Below, piece by piece: positions 34,699-42,712 of a DNA stretch of 64,000 bases; position 1 is the stretch's first letter; every line of letters starts with the position of its first letter. Source of the DNA: Roseibaca calidilacus (GTDB lineage Bacteria > Pseudomonadota > Alphaproteobacteria > Rhodobacterales > Rhodobacteraceae); contig NZ_FBYC01000004.1 in NCBI RefSeq assembly GCF_001517585.1, positions 1,426,001 through 1,490,000 on the forward strand, written 5' to 3'. A program made the position numbers and the translations under genes. The notes under the pieces were generated by a model. The model worked only from the letters and a program-made list of their open reading frames with translations. It did no database searches and was not told where the DNA came from.

Positions 34699-35792
34699 TG
34701 GCGCAGTCACATGACCCCGGCAGACCTGTCCGCGTCTTGATCGTCGATGATTCAGCGATGATCCGCAAAGCGCTGGAAATAGGCATGTCCAGCGATCCGG
34801 GCATCGTGGTGATCGGGGCCGCGCATGATGGCGAGAGGGGGCTGGAAATGGCCCGCGCCCTGGCCCCGGACGTGATTACGCTGGACATAGAAATGCCCCG
34901 GCTGGACGGGGTCAGCTTCATGCGCCGCCTGATGCCAGAGCGCGCGATCCCCACGGTTGTCATCTCTGCTGTCACCAGCGAAGGGGCCGAAGTGACCCTG
35001 CGCGCCTTGGAAGCGGGCGCGGTCGATATTATTGCCAAACCCTCGCTTGGCACCGGCACCGCGCTGCCCCGGATCATGGCCGATATCTGCCGCCGCGTGC
35101 GCAATGCTGCAAATGCCCGACCGTTTCTTAGCCGCCCCTTGGTGCAGACGCGGCTGACGGCGCGGCGCAGTTCCCATGCCCGTGATCATGTCATTGTCAT
35201 CGGCGCATCGACCGGCGGTGTGCAGGCGCTGGCGCAGTTGCTGCCGCTCATGCCGTCTGACGCACCCGGCATTGCCATCGTGCAGCATATGCCAGAGGGC
35301 TTTACCCACTCTTTTGCAAAGCGGCTGAATACCACCTGCGCCATCGAGGTCCGCGAGGCAAAGGACGGCGACGAAATGCGCCCCGGCCTTGCGCTGATCG
35401 CCCCGGGCGGCAGCCGTCATATGGTGCTGATAGGTCACAAGCCCAAGCTGCGGGTCTCGCTGCAAGAAGGCCCGCCTGTCAGCTTCTCTACGCCATCGGT
35501 CGATATGCTGTTCGACAGCGCGGCAAGTTGTCTTGGCCCTAGCTGCTCTGCGGCGCTGCTGACGGGCATGGGCAAGGACGGGGCCAATGGCTTGTTGAAC
35601 ATTCGCAACGCGGGCGGGCGCACCATTGCCCAAGATGAGATCAGTTCGGTCGTCTGGGGGATGCCCCGGCAGGCGGTCATGATCGGTGCAGCCCAATTTA
35701 TCCTGCCACTGAATTCTATCGCGGCGGCCCTACTGGAACCACCCGCCACCGCGCTGGCCCAAACCGCCCACAAGGAAGGACAGAGCATATGA
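34695..35792 (+). CDS. cheB: Chemoreceptor methylesterase/deamidase CheB
   Basis: 365 residues: receiver domain (VRVLIVDDSAMIRKALEIGM, phospho-Asp in VITLDIEMPRLDG, Lys in IIAKPS) and C-terminal methylesterase domain with the catalytic Ser in IGASTGGVQAL, His in IVQHMPEGFT and Asp in LLTGMGKDGANG. Removes receptor methyl groups when phosphorylated by the CheA pair. Coupled by short overlaps to cheR and cheW. Confidence 0.95.
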   Translation: MMAQSHDPGRPVRVLIVDDSAMIRKALEIGMSSDPGIVVIGAAHDGERGLEMARALAPDVITLDIEMPRLDGVSFMRRLMPERAIPTVVISAVTSEGAEVTLRALEAGAVDIIAKPSLGTGTALPRIMADICRRVRNAANARPFLSRPLVQTRLTARRSSHARDHVIVIGASTGGVQALAQLLPLMPSDAPGIAIVQHMPEGFTHSFAKRLNTTCAIEVREAKDGDEMRPGLALIAPGGSRHMVLIGHKPKLRVSLQEGPPVSFSTPSVDMLFDSAASCLGPSCSAALLTGMGKDGANGLLNIRNAGGRTIAQDEISSVVWGMPRQAVMIGAAQFILPLNSIAAALLEPPATALAQTAHKEGQSI

Positions 35793-36313
35793 CTACCCCC
35801 TACCCAGACACCCATCGCGATGCCGCGCTGCTCGGTGGCGCCTTGGAAGCCGATACCATCGCCAACATGTACCTGACCTTTGACATCGGGTCGGAAGAAT
35901 ACGGCGTGGCCATTGCCGATGTGATCGAGATTGTCGGCATTCAGCGGATCATGCCCATCCCCGACCTGCCGGTTTACTTGAAAGGCGTGATCAACCTGCG
36001 CGGGAAGGTCATTCCGCTTATGGATATCCGCCTGCGCTTCCGGATGGACGAACGCGCCTATGACGACCGCACGGTCATCATCGTCATGGAGGTGGATGAT
36101 GCCCCCATCGGCCTGATCGTGGATGGCGTGCGGGAAGTGCGCGAGATCCCTGACAGCCAAATTGACAGCAACGCGCAATTTGCAAAATCCAGCACCAAAC
36201 AGGTGATCGCTGGGCTGGGGCGCATTGATGACAGCGTTGTCGTGCTGCTGAACCCGACCGTTCTGGTGTCCGATGACGACATCCGCTTGATGCAGGAAAA
36301 GGCAGACGCGTGA
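35789..36313 (+). CDS. cheW: Chemotaxis adaptor CheW
   Basis: 174 residues, a single CheW domain: MYLTFDIGSEEYGVAIADVI, PIPDLPVYLKGVINLRGKVI, PLMDIRLRF, then IGLIVDGVREVREIP. Links the soluble receptor TlpT to the CheA4/CheA3 complex. An N-terminal extension of about 27 residues is present. Start overlaps the cheB stop by four bases. Confidence 0.94.
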   Translation: MTTPYPDTHRDAALLGGALEADTIANMYLTFDIGSEEYGVAIADVIEIVGIQRIMPIPDLPVYLKGVINLRGKVIPLMDIRLRFRMDERAYDDRTVIIVMEVDDAPIGLIVDGVREVREIPDSQIDSNAQFAKSSTKQVIAGLGRIDDSVVVLLNPTVLVSDDDIRLMQEKADA

Positions 36314-37032
36314 TGCGGGTCGTTGTCCAGAACCAGAAAGGCGGCGTGGGCAAGACCACCACGGTCAGGAACTTGGCCAGCGCTTTGCTTGCGCAGGGTT
36401 TGGCCAAATCTGTCGTGCTGGCCGATCTGGACCCGCAGGCGCATTTGTCGACCATGGTTCCGATACAGGGCACAGGCAACACCGCCGCCGACTGGTTGGT
36501 CGGTCAGCCGGTGCAGCCCGCCGCCGTTGAAGACGAAATCGGGCTTTCGCTGCTGCCATCGGCCGAAGAAATGCCCCTGCCAGTGTCTGACCTTGCCGTG
36601 CCCCATGGCGACTGGATGATCGTGGACACGGCGCCGGGCTGGTCGGACCTGACCGTTGCCATGTGCCGCTGGGCCGATCTGGTTCTTTGCCCGCTGGAAC
36701 CCGATTTCCTGGGCCTGTCAGGTGTTGCCCGCCTGCATGAACGCTTTACCCAGCATAAGATCGCCCATGACAAACTGCGCTTCCTGTTGTGCCGTTTCTC
36801 GGGTCGGTTGAACCTGCACCGGGATGTTCACAGCCGGTTGTCAGCCCGCTTCGGCGCGCCGCAATTACTGGATGTAACGATCAGCAATTCTATCCGGATT
36901 TCGGAATCGGCAGGCTTTGGGCGCTCTGTCCTCGATCACGCCCCCGACAGCCCCTGCGCGGCCGAATACAGCGCCCTTGCCCGCGCATTGGCGCAATCCC
37001 CGCCCGATAACCGCGAAAGGAGCGTCGCATGA
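36313..37032 (+). CDS. ppfA: ParA-like ATPase partitioning the chemotaxis cluster (PpfA/Slp)
   Basis: 239 residues. Deviant Walker [10 protein letters not shown] near the N-terminus, DLDPQAHLS (Walker A prime), and [12 protein letters not shown] (Walker B). In Rhodobacter sphaeroides the homologue in the same place of cheOp3 is PpfA (Slp), which uses the nucleoid to split and position cytoplasmic chemoreceptor clusters by acting on the N-terminus of TlpT. The ATG at 36313 shares one base with the cheW stop; a GTG at 36310 is also possible. Directly upstream of the receptor gene, with a four-base overlap. Confidence 0.9.
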   Translation: MRVVVQNQKGGVGKTTTVRNLASALLAQGLAKSVVLADLDPQAHLSTMVPIQGTGNTAADWLVGQPVQPAAVEDEIGLSLLPSAEEMPLPVSDLAVPHGDWMIVDTAPGWSDLTVAMCRWADLVLCPLEPDFLGLSGVARLHERFTQHKIAHDKLRFLLCRFSGRLNLHRDVHSRLSARFGAPQLLDVTISNSIRISESAGFGRSVLDHAPDSPCAAEYSALARALAQSPPDNRERSVA

Positions 37033-38954
37033 CAGCCAAAAAACCCACTGCGCCCCGCAAACCGCGCGCAAAACCGTCCGGCAGCGCCTTGGGCGCAGAC
37101 CCTCTGGACCGCATCGCAGTTTCTGACCCAAGCCCCCGTCCAAAAACCGAACTAGCCGAAGGAATCAACACCGTGACCAATACAGCTTCGACAGCTAAAA
37201 ATTGGGATGAAATGGGAACGCATGACGCCCTGAACGTCCTGTCCAACCCCATCATGATAGCAGACCCTGACATGATAATCCGCTTTGTGAATGAGGCGGG
37301 CTACAAGATGTTTGAAGCGATCGAAAACGATATCCGGCAAGACCTGCCGTCCTTCGTTCCCCGCAAGGTGGTCGGCCGCAACATTGATGATTTCCATAAA
37401 AACCCGGCCCATCAACGCCGGATCATGGAAAATATCGTTGAGCCACATGATGGTGAATTCACCGTCGGCGGCAAACGTCTGGCTTTCAAGGCCACACCGA
37501 TTTTGGATCAATCCGGCAAGACGTATTCTATTTTCGTTGAATGGCAGGACCGCACTTCAGCACATCAGGAAAACAAAGAAATCACGTTACTGATTGATGA
37601 AATCGGCAAAATGGCCACTGCCCATGCCGGTGGTACCATCAGTCACTTCGTACCCGCAGAGAGCTTCAATGACCGTCTGCGGGTTGTTGCCGAAGGGACC
37701 AACACCATGGTCCGCCAGCATATTGAAACCAAGAAGAAAATCCTTGCCTGCGTTTCGGAATTCGCACGCGGCAATTTCGACGCCCCGATCGAAAATTTCT
37801 CGGGCGAGCGTTTCTTCATCAACGACACGATCGAAGATATTCGCAGCGCATTCCGGAAAGTGACCGCGGAAATCGAGCGTTTTTGCGTGGCATTGGATGC
37901 TGGCGATTTGTCGATTGACCTGGATCGCGATGGGTTCGACGGCGATTATCGCCGGATCGTCGACGCCATGGAAACCGCGCTTTCTGGTCTGAACCGCACG
38001 GTCTCAAGCGCAAGCCAGCAGGTCGCGCAGGTTGCGATCACCGTCGAACAAATTTCTCAATCCAGCCAGTCGCTGGCCGCCAATTCGCAGATCGCATCCT
38101 CTTCCGTGGATGAGGTGTCGTCCTCGACCGAGCAAACCAGCGCGCAAGTTCGCTCGAACGCAAGTTCGGCCGATAACGCGACCCGTCTGGTGGGCAATAC
38201 GGTGAATGTGGCCAATGACGGCAACCAGAAGATCTCTGAGATGGTCACCGCGATGGAAGGCATCCGCGCATCGTCGCAGGATATTGCCAAGATCATCAAG
38301 GTGATTGACGAAATCGCGTTCCAGACCAACCTTCTGGCGCTGAATGCGGCGGTAGAGGCCGCGCGCGCGGGCCAGCATGGGCGTGGTTTTGCGGTTGTCG
38401 CCCAAGAGGTGCGCAACCTTGCAGGACGGTCCGCCAAAGCGGCGCGCGAAACCTCGGAACTGATCGAAGATGCCTCTGGCCGGGTGCAATCGGGTGTTCG
38501 CATTGCAGGCGAAGCACGCGAGTCCTTCAACCGGATTGCCGCCGATATCGAAGAAGTGCAAACCCTTGTTAGCGGTATCTCCGTGGCCAGCGAAGATCAG
38601 GCACGCGGCGTCACGCAGATCAATGCTGCAATCGGTGAGGTTGCCAAAGCCGCCTTGTCGACCAGTCAACAGGCCGATGAGCTGGCCTCGAGCACTGCTG
38701 AAATGCAGTCGGTGACAGAGATCATGCGCCGCGATTTCGAACGCTTCAAGCTGCGCCCAATGGCGAGCCAACAGGCCGGCACCACGCTGGACATGAAAAA
38801 CATGTCGCCTGAAATGATGGCACAGCTTCGCGCCATGTTCGCGGCCGAGATGTCGTCCGGCGCGCCCAAGGCCAAGGCCCTGAGCAATGGACATGCAAAC
38901 GGCAAAGCGCGCGGGTCTGTTGACCAAGACGAGCGCGGTTTTGCGAATTTCTGA
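37029..38954 (+). CDS. tlpT: Soluble chemoreceptor of the TlpT type
   Basis: 641 residues with no membrane segment. The N-terminal 45 residues are Lys/Pro/Arg-rich ([15 protein letters not shown]) and are the likely contact for the ParA-like partner. A PAS domain follows (about 65-185: [20 protein letters not shown]), then a poly-HAMP-like helical part (225-345), then the MCP signalling hairpin with the conserved tip [20 protein letters not shown] and [20 protein letters not shown]. The end carries a Gly/Lys-rich tail. Core of the cytoplasmic chemosensory cluster with CheW and CheA3/CheA4. Confidence 0.93.
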   Translation: MTAKKPTAPRKPRAKPSGSALGADPLDRIAVSDPSPRPKTELAEGINTVTNTASTAKNWDEMGTHDALNVLSNPIMIADPDMIIRFVNEAGYKMFEAIENDIRQDLPSFVPRKVVGRNIDDFHKNPAHQRRIMENIVEPHDGEFTVGGKRLAFKATPILDQSGKTYSIFVEWQDRTSAHQENKEITLLIDEIGKMATAHAGGTISHFVPAESFNDRLRVVAEGTNTMVRQHIETKKKILACVSEFARGNFDAPIENFSGERFFINDTIEDIRSAFRKVTAEIERFCVALDAGDLSIDLDRDGFDGDYRRIVDAMETALSGLNRTVSSASQQVAQVAITVEQISQSSQSLAANSQIASSSVDEVSSSTEQTSAQVRSNASSADNATRLVGNTVNVANDGNQKISEMVTAMEGIRASSQDIAKIIKVIDEIAFQTNLLALNAAVEAARAGQHGRGFAVVAQEVRNLAGRSAKAARETSELIEDASGRVQSGVRIAGEARESFNRIAADIEEVQTLVSGISVASEDQARGVTQINAAIGEVAKAALSTSQQADELASSTAEMQSVTEIMRRDFERFKLRPMASQQAGTTLDMKNMSPEMMAQLRAMFAAEMSSGAPKAKALSNGHANGKARGSVDQDERGFANF

Positions 38955-39012
38955 ACAAACACGCGCGCCCGCTGTCCCATGCGGACGCGCTTACCTTCCG
39001 GAGAAGTGAGAC

Positions 39013-39417
39013 ATGCAACACAAAGTCATGATCGTCGATGATGCCGCGATGATGCGGCTGTATATTGCCAGCTTTGTCAAAAGCTTACCTGATTTCAAGG
39101 TGGTCGCACAGGCCGCCAACGGTCAAGAGGCGCTCGACAAGTTGGCCGATGGGACCGAGGTAGACCTGATCCTGCTGGATATCGAAATGCCGGTTATGGA
39201 TGGGCTGGAGTTCCTGCGCCATGCCAAGCTGAAAACGCAAGCAAAGGTCTGCATGTTGTCGTCGGTGGTTGTGTCCGGCTCGCCCCATGCGGCCAAGGCC
39301 CGAGAGTTGGGGGCCGATGGGGTCGTGGCCAAACCCTCTGGCACGGTTTCGCATGATTTGCAGGAAAAGACCGGCGACGAGCTTGCCTCCACCATGCGCG
39401 CCGTAATGGCAGCCTGA
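39013..39417 (+). CDS. cheY: Chemotaxis response regulator CheY (CheY6 type)
   Basis: 134 residues, single receiver: VMIVDDAAMMRLYIASFVKS, phospho-Asp in LILLDIEMPVMDG, switch region CMLSSVVVSGSPHAAKAREL and Lys in VVAKPSGT. Between tlpT and the CheA3-type gene, as for cheY6 of Rhodobacter sphaeroides, which binds FliM to stop the motor. An insertion after the conserved lysine (SGTVSHDLQEKTGDEL) is typical of CheB-like receivers. Confidence 0.93.
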   Translation: MQHKVMIVDDAAMMRLYIASFVKSLPDFKVVAQAANGQEALDKLADGTEVDLILLDIEMPVMDGLEFLRHAKLKTQAKVCMLSSVVVSGSPHAAKARELGADGVVAKPSGTVSHDLQEKTGDELASTMRAVMAA

Positions 39418-39447
39418 GCCCCGCCCCTCTGAACGGAGACACCCGCG

Positions 39448-42400
39448 ATGAACGATGAAATGGACGAAATCTGGGCGCTGTATGCCGATGACGGTGCGCA
39501 AGCCATGGATGCCATGGAAGATGCACTGCTATCTTTGCAGAGCTGCACGGTCGATGAGCAAGCCCCGCTTGTCGCGGCCTTGTTCCGCGCGGTTCACACC
39601 TTCAAAGGGAATTCGCGGGTGCTGGGGCTGGAAATGGTCGAAAAGCGCGCGCATCTGGCCGAGGACCTGATCGGGCTGGTCCGCGATCAGGGCGTGCCGC
39701 TGGACGCAGAGATCCTTGCCCTGCTTCTGGAAACCGGCGACCGGCTGCGCGAGATGCTGGACGAGACCGCGCAAAACCGGGCCGATATTGACCCGACCGC
39801 GACAGAGGATCTGGTCCGCCGCCTGTCGGACAAGATCGAACGCTGCTCTGCGCACCAAGGCGCAGAACCTGCCGCGCAAGATGTCGTTCAGGACAGTGCA
39901 GAGAATGATGGCGGTGCCGGCGCACAGCCTGACACTATGGCAGAACCTGACCCCGAGCCAGAGCCAGAGCCAGAGCCAGAGCCCGAACCTGAGCCAGAAC
40001 CGGAACAGGAACAGGAACCAGCACCAGAACCCGTCGTCGCGCAACCCGCCGCCGTTGAACAGCCCCAGCCCGCCAAGGGGCAAAGCGACAGCACGTCCAA
40101 ACCCCTGTCCCAAGACGCGACCTATATCGCCATTTTCCACGAGATGGTTCATGAAGCCATCGAGAAGCTGAAAACCGCACGATCCAGCGGGGAAATGCGC
40201 GGCGTTGACAAGCTGTTGCCGGGCCTGACACATGCCGCGAAACAGCTAGGGTTGGAGTCTTGGCTAGAGGTCATCGACGCCCTGCCCCACCCCCCCGAAC
40301 GCGATAATTTGGAAGAGATCATCGAAACGCTGGGGACGATGGTTGGTGCCTGCGCCGATGAATTCGCCGAAAGCCGCCCAGAGCTTGCCACCGGCGATTT
40401 TCTAGAGCAGGCCGCAGAGGCGTTGATCGCGTTGGAGCGGCTGCACCCTGCCACGTCCGAAGGCGTGTTGCCCGACAGCGCCATTTTGCAACCCGCTGTT
40501 TCCAAATTGTGCGATGTGTCAGAGGCCTTCGGCTATGTCCGGGTGACATCTGCCGCACGCACCTTGCTGGCGGCAACCGATATGCCGGATTACAGGCGCA
40601 GCACCTTGCGCTTGTTCGAGGAATTGCTGTTCGTTGAGAATACGCAGACAGACGCGACCTCAAGTTCTGTCCCAAGTCCACGGGCGCTGCTTCGGAAACT
40701 GGCCGCAGAACAGGTTTTCGAAACACTGGAAAACCTGCGCGCCACCTTGGACCGCTTGGGCGCTGAAACCGCATCGCCCACAGATTACCGTAATCTGGAA
40801 CGGTTCGTCAGGCTGGTCCATCATGCCTGCGGACATTACCGCTTGGAACTCGCCTCGGAACTGGCGATGTCGATCCTCGACCTGTTCAGCCGATGCGGTG
40901 CGCGGGGCATCCAGCCGGACGTGATCCTGTTGCGTATTGCCAAAGGCTTTGTCGAAACGCTTGAGATGGTGTTCGAAGCCCTGCGCGACGGCGTTCCGCC
41001 CGATCTGGACCGCCTGCAAGCGCATCTGCGCGATGTCACCGATGCGGATTTCCTGAAAGCAGGCGGTGTTACCTCTGGCACGATCGAACGCCGCCTTGGC
41101 CTGCCTGCGGAATTTCACAAGGTATTGTCACCGGAAAGCACGATGGCGGCCAAAACCGCGCTGGATGCCGGTTTGCAATTCTTCATTCTGCGCGCCGATG
41201 TGAACAGCGACAACGCGATGGCCGAAGCCCTGTTCGATCTGATCGGCAGCGAGCAGATTCAAGCCATCACCAATGTCACGGTTTTCGAAGGCGACAAAAC
41301 GATCTTCGACTTTCTGATCGCGGCGGATACCTCGGAAGAGGGTCTGGTCAGCACCTTGGCAGAACTGGACCCGAACGGGCAAAAATTGCGTGTCTTGCGC
41401 AGCCTGTCGCCTGTGCCGGAAGATGCTGGCGAGCAGACCGACGAGCCTGTTGAACAGCCAGAGCCTCAGACCACGCCGGCGCTGTCGAGCGAGATTTTCA
41501 AACAATTGGGCGAAGTCGCCGCCGGGCAGGCCATGTTGCAAAACATGCTGGGCGAATTGTCCGAGATGGATTTGCCCGAGATGTTTGAAAGCATCTGGCG
41601 TCAGAGCGGCGGAGATACCCGCGCAATGCGGCAAGCCCTGCGCAAGTTGGGCGACCGCATGTCAGAGCAAGTGCGCGAGATTTCGCAGCTTGGGTCACAG
41701 ACCATGGGGCATATGACAGAGCTGCAACAGCTAACCTCTGCCGTGCGCATTCGCGCGGCGGCCAGCGTTCTGCGCCCCTTGGCCGTTTTGGTCAGCACCG
41801 AAGCACGCGGCAACGGGTTCGAAGCCAGCCTTACCCTGTCCGGCGAAAACGAAATGCTGGATGTCAGCTTGCTTAGCAGTCTTCGTATGGCGTTCCGCAG
41901 CTATTTCCTGTCGCGGCTGGCGCACCCCACGCGCGCCCCACGACGTTTGCATCTGGCGCTGCGCAAGCTGGAAGACCAGATCATCCTTGTTCTTGAAGAT
42001 GACGCGAAACTTCCGCCCAACGAAGAACAGATTGCCGCGCTGGAACAAGGCTTGGTGGCCCATTCCGGCCGGGTCCGACTGATCCGCACGCCCGAAGGCG
42101 GGTTCCGCGTACATGTCTTCGTGCCGGTCCTGACCGAGGTTCTGGACGGCATGGTCGTGGCCGCGAACGGTGCCCGCTATGTGATTCCCGTAAATGCCAT
42201 TCGCAGCATCCTGCAACCTGGCCCCGATGCCATTGTGACTGTGCGCGACCTTGACGGGCCACAAGACTGGCTGCGCCTGAGTGCCGATGAACTTGTTCCC
42301 ATTCGCAACGTGTTCACCATGCCTGCAAGCTGTGACAAAGGCAGTATGGTCTATATGGTGCTTAGCCTGCCCGAAAGCCGTATCGCCGTGCCGGTGGATG

Positions 42401-42582
42401 AATTGCTGGGCCAGCAATTGGTGATGTCGCGGCCCCTGCGCGGCGTGATCCGCGATTTGCCCAACCTGTCCGGGGTCGCATTGCTGTCGCGCGGCGATGT
42501 GGCGATGATCGTTTCGCCCTCCAGCCTTTGCCCCAGCAACGAAACCCACGGGCCAACACACCGGGTCGAAGCGGCCGAATAG
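39448..42582 (+). CDS. cheA: CheA3-type protein: Hpt and CheW-like ends with a long central region
   Basis: 1044 residues. P1 Hpt domain at the N-terminus with the phosphorylatable His50 (FRAVHTFKGNSRVLGLEMVE). A Pro-Glu repeat linker follows (about 165-195), then roughly 700 residues without recognisable kinase boxes, and a C-terminal P5 CheW-like domain (VLTEVLDGMVVAANGARYVI to SGVALLSRGDVAMIV). There are no P3/P4 domains, so it cannot bind ATP. This is the CheA3 architecture of Rhodobacter sphaeroides, where CheA4 phosphorylates P1 and the long central region has phosphatase activity toward CheY6. Last gene of the operon. Confidence 0.92.
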   Translation: MNDEMDEIWALYADDGAQAMDAMEDALLSLQSCTVDEQAPLVAALFRAVHTFKGNSRVLGLEMVEKRAHLAEDLIGLVRDQGVPLDAEILALLLETGDRLREMLDETAQNRADIDPTATEDLVRRLSDKIERCSAHQGAEPAAQDVVQDSAENDGGAGAQPDTMAEPDPEPEPEPEPEPEPEPEPEQEQEPAPEPVVAQPAAVEQPQPAKGQSDSTSKPLSQDATYIAIFHEMVHEAIEKLKTARSSGEMRGVDKLLPGLTHAAKQLGLESWLEVIDALPHPPERDNLEEIIETLGTMVGACADEFAESRPELATGDFLEQAAEALIALERLHPATSEGVLPDSAILQPAVSKLCDVSEAFGYVRVTSAARTLLAATDMPDYRRSTLRLFEELLFVENTQTDATSSSVPSPRALLRKLAAEQVFETLENLRATLDRLGAETASPTDYRNLERFVRLVHHACGHYRLELASELAMSILDLFSRCGARGIQPDVILLRIAKGFVETLEMVFEALRDGVPPDLDRLQAHLRDVTDADFLKAGGVTSGTIERRLGLPAEFHKVLSPESTMAAKTALDAGLQFFILRADVNSDNAMAEALFDLIGSEQIQAITNVTVFEGDKTIFDFLIAADTSEEGLVSTLAELDPNGQKLRVLRSLSPVPEDAGEQTDEPVEQPEPQTTPALSSEIFKQLGEVAAGQAMLQNMLGELSEMDLPEMFESIWRQSGGDTRAMRQALRKLGDRMSEQVREISQLGSQTMGHMTELQQLTSAVRIRAAASVLRPLAVLVSTEARGNGFEASLTLSGENEMLDVSLLSSLRMAFRSYFLSRLAHPTRAPRRLHLALRKLEDQIILVLEDDAKLPPNEEQIAALEQGLVAHSGRVRLIRTPEGGFRVHVFVPVLTEVLDGMVVAANGARYVIPVNAIRSILQPGPDAIVTVRDLDGPQDWLRLSADELVPIRNVFTMPASCDKGSMVYMVLSLPESRIAVPVDELLGQQLVMSRPLRGVIRDLPNLSGVALLSRGDVAMIVSPSSLCPSNETHGPTHRVEAAE
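39943..40035 (+). repeat. Pro-Glu coding repeat in cheA3
   Basis: Near-tandem GAGCCA / GAACCx hexamers encode about 30 residues of alternating Pro and Glu (with some Gln). It separates the Hpt domain from the rest of CheA3 and would form a stiff, negatively charged spacer. The repeat is prone to length change by slippage. Confidence 0.85.
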
Positions 42583-42589
42583 GCGGATG

Positions 42590-42605
42590 TGGCACCGTTC
42601 TTGCA
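42590..42605 (+). promoter_or_regulatory. Sigma-54 promoter of the sensor-kinase locus
   Basis: TGGCACCGTTCTTGCA, an exact match to the -24/-12 consensus, starting eight bases after the cheA3 stop and about 108 bases before the kinase ATG. Places at least the first kinase of the signalling locus in the RpoN regulon. Confidence 0.88.
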
Positions 42606-42628
42606 AACCGGTTTACACTGGTGACAGA

Positions 42629-42679
42629 GGCCAGCGGCACCTGCGCTGGCCTTAAATTCGTGTAAATCTTTACATGTAA
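42629..42679 (+). promoter_or_regulatory. Leader hairpin and overlapping palindromes before the first kinase
   Basis: Perfect 8-bp stem GGCCAGCG / CGCTGGCC (42629-42651, 7-base loop) without a good T tract. It is followed by the dyad TGTAAATCTTTACA (42661-42674), which overlaps the palindrome TTACATGTAA (42670-42679). All lie downstream of the sigma-54 element, in the predicted untranslated leader. The hairpin could end che transcripts or attenuate kinase transcripts; the palindromes could bind a regulator. Confidence 0.5.
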
Positions 42680-42712
42680 GTGTCGCCTTAACCGGGAAGG
42701 CGGGCAGTTTTC

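Noticed and set aside
39943-40035. Short tandem repeats considered as a CRISPR or satellite
   Set aside because: They are in-frame Pro-Glu codons within cheA3; there are no spacers.
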